Shown piece by piece: positions 5,481 through 8,382 of a stretch of DNA of 8,382 nucleotides. How positions within the stretch are numbered: position 1 is the first letter of the stretch; each line of letters opens with the position of its first letter. The notes beneath the pieces are model-generated. The model saw only the letters and a program-made list of their open reading frames with translations, did not search any database and had not been told where the DNA came from. The stretch covers positions 1 through 8,382 of the forward strand of contig JACQNT010000156.1 in assembly GCA_016202915.1 (NCBI GenBank). The letters are read 5' to 3'. The position numbers were made by a program, and so were the translations under genes. The stretch is from Acidobacteriota bacterium. Its GTDB lineage: Bacteria > Acidobacteriota > Polarisedimenticolia > Gp22-AA2.

Positions 5481-7205
5481 ATGCCCGAGCCGTTCCATCC
5501 CGTCCCGATCCCGCCGACCGGCCCCGCGCCGGCCCCCCCGGGCCTCCGCCCGGACCGGGCGCCGTCCGAGCCGGAGGCGGCGCCCCCGGCCGCCGATCTA
5601 CCCCCGGCCGGCCCCGACGAGGTGGCCCTCCTAATCGACGGCCGCCCGGCAGTCGTGAAGAAAGGGACGACCGTCCTGGAGGCGGCGGCGCAGGTCGGCC
5701 TGATCATCCCGCACTACTGCTACCACCCCGGCCTGAGCGTCGCCGGCAACTGCCGGATGTGCCTGGTGGAGATCGAGAAGATGCCGAAGCTCCAGATCGG
5801 CTGCGCCACCTCTGCCGCGCAGGGGATGATCGTCCGGACCCGGACGGAGAGGGTGCGCGCCACGCGCACGGGGATCCAGGAGTTCCTCCTGATCAATCAC
5901 CCGCTCGACTGCCCGATCTGCGACCAGGCGGGGGAGTGCCGCCTGCAGCAGTACGAGGCCGACTACGGCAAGGGGTACAGCCGGTTCGATGAGGAGAAGG
6001 TGCATTTCCCGAAGCGCTACGCCATCGGCAGGAACGTGATGTTTGACGCCGAGCGCTGCATCAAGTGCACCCGCTGCATCCGCTTCTGCGACGAGATCAG
6101 CCGGACGGGCGAACTGACGCTCCTCGAGAGGGGCGACCACACGATCGTCGGCACCTTCCCGGGGAGGCCGCTGGACAACCTGTACTCCGGCAATACCGTG
6201 GACATCTGCCCCGTGGGGGCGCTGACCTGGAAGCCGTTCCGCTTCAAGGCGCGCGTCTGGTTCCTGAGGAACGTGCCGTCGGTGTGCGCCGGCTGCGCGC
6301 GCGGCTGCAACGTGGATCTGGCGGAGTACCGCAACCGGATCCACCGCATGACGCCGCGCGTCAACATGGACGTGAACCGCTACTGGATGTGCGACGAGGG
6401 CCGGATGAGCCACGCGGCGCTTGACGACCGACCGCGCTTCGAGGGCCCGCTCCTGCGCGCCGCCTGCGCCACGGGCCCGCTCCAGCCGGCCGCCTGGGAG
6501 GAGGCGCTCGATCGGGCGGCCGACCTCCTGCGGGAAGTGGCGGACGGATCGGGCAGGAACGCCCTGGCGGGGATCGTCTCGGCCCGGCTGTCGGTGGAGG
6601 ACCTGTACATGGCGAAGAAAGTCCTCGGCGAGGCGATCGGCATCCCGCGCCTGGCGGTGCCGCCGCACGAATCCGGCGAGGACGATGACCTCCTGATCCG
6701 CAGGGACAGGACCCCCAACGCGCGCGGGGCGGCCCTGATCGGCCTGGGCGCCCCCGACGTCAGGCGCGTCAGGGAGATCCTCCAGGATGCCGCCTCCGGC
6801 CGGGTCAGGGGACTCGTGGTGGTCGGCGAAGACATCATGGAGGCCGGGATCGTCGCGGCCGAAGCTCTGGACCGGCTCCAGGCCCTCGTCGTCATCGACT
6901 GGTGGAAGAGCCCGACGGTCGATCTCGCCCACGTGGCGCTGCCGGCCTGCGGCTACGGGGAGTTCGACGGGACCCTGGTGAACTTCGAGGGGCGGGCGCA
7001 GCGCGCCCGCGCCGCCGTGAGGCCGCGGGGCGAGGCGGAGCCGGTCTGGCGCGTCCTGCGCGACCTCGGGCGCCGCTTCGGGCTGGGGGGAGAGTACGCC
7101 ACCGCCTCCGGCGTCTTCGACGAGGCGGCGGCAGTCCTGCCGCCCATCGCCGGTCTTTCCTACCGCGTCCTGGGGAGCCTGGGCGCTCTCGTGAAGGGGG
7201 CGTGA
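5481..7205 (+). CDS. nuoG: NADH-quinone oxidoreductase subunit G, short form with N7 cluster (NuoG)
   Basis: NuoG is the large iron-sulfur subunit that carries electrons from NuoF towards the connecting arm. Residues 1-46 are a Pro/Ala-rich leader (18 prolines) with no counterpart in most homologues. A ferredoxin-like domain follows with N1b ligands C80, C91, C94, C108; the His-Cys cluster N5 with H140, C144, C147, C153; and N4 with C193, C196, C199, C243 (C203 is an extra nearby cysteine). C269, C272, C276 and C304 form a complete N7 site, a cluster present only in some bacteria such as E. coli and Thermus. The molybdopterin-oxidoreductase-like C-terminal region (about 315-574) is much shorter than in E. 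coli NuoG (about 900 residues) but keeps the end pattern DLAHVALPACGYGEFDGTLVNFEGR. The ATG at 5481 has GAGGGA at 5471-5476; a GTG at 5622, which would remove the leader, has a poor site. nuoH starts one base after the stop. Confidence 0.95.
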   Translation: MPEPFHPVPIPPTGPAPAPPGLRPDRAPSEPEAAPPAADLPPAGPDEVALLIDGRPAVVKKGTTVLEAAAQVGLIIPHYCYHPGLSVAGNCRMCLVEIEKMPKLQIGCATSAAQGMIVRTRTERVRATRTGIQEFLLINHPLDCPICDQAGECRLQQYEADYGKGYSRFDEEKVHFPKRYAIGRNVMFDAERCIKCTRCIRFCDEISRTGELTLLERGDHTIVGTFPGRPLDNLYSGNTVDICPVGALTWKPFRFKARVWFLRNVPSVCAGCARGCNVDLAEYRNRIHRMTPRVNMDVNRYWMCDEGRMSHAALDDRPRFEGPLLRAACATGPLQPAAWEEALDRAADLLREVADGSGRNALAGIVSARLSVEDLYMAKKVLGEAIGIPRLAVPPHESGEDDDLLIRRDRTPNARGAALIGLGAPDVRRVREILQDAASGRVRGLVVVGEDIMEAGIVAAEALDRLQALVVIDWWKSPTVDLAHVALPACGYGEFDGTLVNFEGRAQRARAAVRPRGEAEPVWRVLRDLGRRFGLGGEYATASGVFDEAAAVLPPIAGLSYRVLGSLGALVKGA

Positions 7206-7206
7206 C

Positions 7207-8244
7207 GTGGAGCCGCACCTGGGGCGCGTCCTGATCGAGGCGGCGGTCAAGATCGCCCTGTTCTTTTTCGTCCTTCTGACCGTCGTCGCCTACCTGACCT
7301 GGGTGGAGCGCCGCGTGTCGGCCTGGATCCAGGATCGGCGCGGCCCCAACCGTGTCGGCCCGTTCGGCCTGCTGCAGCCGCTGGCCGACGGGATCAAGTT
7401 CGTCTTCAAGGAGGACGTCACCCCGGTGGGCGTCTACCGGCCGGTGTACCTCCTGGCGCCGGCCCTCATCTTCGTCCCGGCGCTCGTGACCTTCGCCGTC
7501 GTGCCGTTCGGCCCGACCCTGCGCGCCTTCGGCTACAACATCCGGATGCAGATCGCCGACGTGGACAACGGCGTCCTGATCATCCTGGCCTTCGCCTCGA
7601 TGGGCGTCTACGGGGTCGCCCTGGCCGGCTGGGCCTCGAACAACAAGTACTCCCTCATGGGCGGCGTCCGCTCCTCGTCGCAAATGATCTCCTACGAGCT
7701 GGCGATGGGAATCGCCATCGTCGGCGTCCTGATGGTGAGCGGGTCGCTCCGGCTGACCGACGTGGTGACGCACCAGATGGAGCACGGCTGGAACGTCCTG
7801 TGGCAGCTCCCCGGCTTTCTGATCTTCCTGACGGCCGCCTTCGCCGAGACCAACCGGCTGCCGTTCGACCTTCCGGAGGCGGAGACCGAGCTGGTCGCCG
7901 GCTACCACACCGAGTACTCCGGGATGCGCTTCTCGATGTTCTACATGGCGGAGTACGCCAACATGGTCACGGCGTCGGCCCTGGGGGTCACCCTGTACCT
8001 CGGCGGCTACCACGTGCCGGGACTCCGCCTCCTGGGTCTGCCCGAGGGGGCCGCGGCGATCGCGCAGGCGCTGGCGTTCGGGCTCAAGGTCGGCTTCTTC
8101 CTGTTCGTCTACGTCTGGGTGCGCTGGACCATCCCGCGCTTCCGGTACGACCAGCTGATGAACCTGGGCTGGAAGGTGCTCCTGCCCCTTGCCCTGGCGC
8201 ACGTCGGCTGGGTCGCTTTCCTGATCCTGATGGACTGGACCTGA
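7207..8244 (+). CDS. nuoH: NADH-quinone oxidoreductase subunit H (NuoH)
   Basis: NuoH is the ND1-like membrane subunit that anchors the peripheral arm and forms the membrane part of the quinone channel. At 345 residues it has the usual length and about eight membrane segments. Signature stretches are VERRVSAWIQDRRGPNRVG (33-51) with PLADGIKFVFKED (58-70), and the acidic, quinone-channel loop AETNRLPFDLPEAETELVAG (213-232) followed by YHTEYSGMRFSMFYMAEYANM (233-253). The C-terminus (IPRFRYDQLMNLGWKVLLPLAL) is standard. The GTG start at 7207 lies one base after the nuoG stop and has AAGGGGG at 7194-7200, 6 nt away. In most operons nuoI follows; here the next frame is a hydrophobic protein instead. 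Confidence 0.97.
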   Translation: MEPHLGRVLIEAAVKIALFFFVLLTVVAYLTWVERRVSAWIQDRRGPNRVGPFGLLQPLADGIKFVFKEDVTPVGVYRPVYLLAPALIFVPALVTFAVVPFGPTLRAFGYNIRMQIADVDNGVLIILAFASMGVYGVALAGWASNNKYSLMGGVRSSSQMISYELAMGIAIVGVLMVSGSLRLTDVVTHQMEHGWNVLWQLPGFLIFLTAAFAETNRLPFDLPEAETELVAGYHTEYSGMRFSMFYMAEYANMVTASALGVTLYLGGYHVPGLRLLGLPEGAAAIAQALAFGLKVGFFLFVYVWVRWTIPRFRYDQLMNLGWKVLLPLALAHVGWVAFLILMDWT

Positions 8245-8252
8245 TCGTCTCG

Positions 8253-8382
8253 ATGCAGCTGCTGGCGGGCTTCGTCGTTCTCCTGGTCGCGTTCACGCTG
8301 CTGCGGGCCATGGTGCCCGGCAGGCCGGGCGTGCCGATCGCGTTCGCTCTCGTCGCGGCGGCCGTCCTCCTGGTCGTGTACC
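8253..8382 (+). CDS. Hydrophobic membrane protein, 5' end only (possibly NuoJ)
   Basis: An ATG eight bases after the nuoH stop opens a frame that runs off the window edge after 43 codons. It encodes one hydrophobic segment (LLAGFVVLLVAFTLLRAM), a short polar loop PGRPGVP, and a second hydrophobic segment (IAFALVAAAVLLVVY). Position and hydrophobicity fit a membrane subunit such as NuoJ, but the usual NuoJ 'RNPV' loop after the first helix is not evident, so it may be another small membrane protein. It is not NuoI, which would show CxxCxxCxxxCP ferredoxin motifs, although those lie well inside that protein and only the N-terminus is visible here; the two clear membrane helices argue against it. 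No convincing ribosome binding site is seen, so it may be coupled to nuoH. Confidence 0.5.
   Translation, partial: MQLLAGFVVLLVAFTLLRAMVPGRPGVPIAFALVAAAVLLVVY

Noticed and set aside
5631..7250. Long open frame on the minus strand opposite nuoG (539 codons)
   Set aside because: It is an antisense shadow of nuoG with low-complexity composition and no motif; the same applies to the one opposite nuoH (6892-8202).
1..8382. tRNA, rRNA, CRISPR array or direct-repeat array
   Set aside because: Reading through both strands showed no cloverleaf-like segment, rRNA stretch or regularly spaced repeat.

Overview
The window comes from a GC-rich bacterium whose codons end mostly in G or C. Its main content is the first part of an operon for respiratory complex I (NADH:quinone oxidoreductase, nuo), just downstream of the right-hand end of a mobile element built around tyrosine recombinases. 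The long nuo run and short-form NuoG would fit several GC-rich, largely uncultured phyla (Acidobacteriota-like lineages are one possibility), but the sequence alone does not settle the taxon.

Layout, all on the + strand. Bases 1-62 hold the last 19 codons of a gene that overlaps the next one by ATGA. Bases 59-1048 encode a complete tyrosine recombinase with all six catalytic residues. Bases 1049-1112 are a short non-coding segment bounded by a 7-bp inverted repeat (TATGCCG / CGGCATA), probably the end of the element. From about 1114 to 1335 there is a headless reading frame for the C-terminus of a polytopic membrane protein, probably the gene the element interrupted. Bases 1336-1491 hold a near-consensus sigma70-type promoter and a leader containing a CRP/FNR-like palindrome. 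From 1492 the nuo genes run nuoA, nuoC, nuoD, nuoE, nuoF, nuoG, nuoH, with gaps of at most 45 bp and several start/stop overlaps. A hydrophobic reading frame runs off the right edge.

How the genes work together. NuoE, NuoF and NuoG form the NADH-oxidising arm (FMN plus clusters N1a, N3, N1b, N4, N5 and N7). NuoC and NuoD are in the connecting arm, where NuoD forms much of the quinone pocket. NuoA and NuoH are membrane subunits at the base of the arm. The two subunits that complete the electron path to quinone are absent from their usual places: nuoB (cluster N2) is not between nuoA and nuoC, and nuoI (N6a/N6b) does not directly follow nuoH. Either they are encoded elsewhere or the complex is unusual; this is the most notable feature of the window. 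I found no RNA genes, CRISPR arrays or clearly novel defence or metabolic system.
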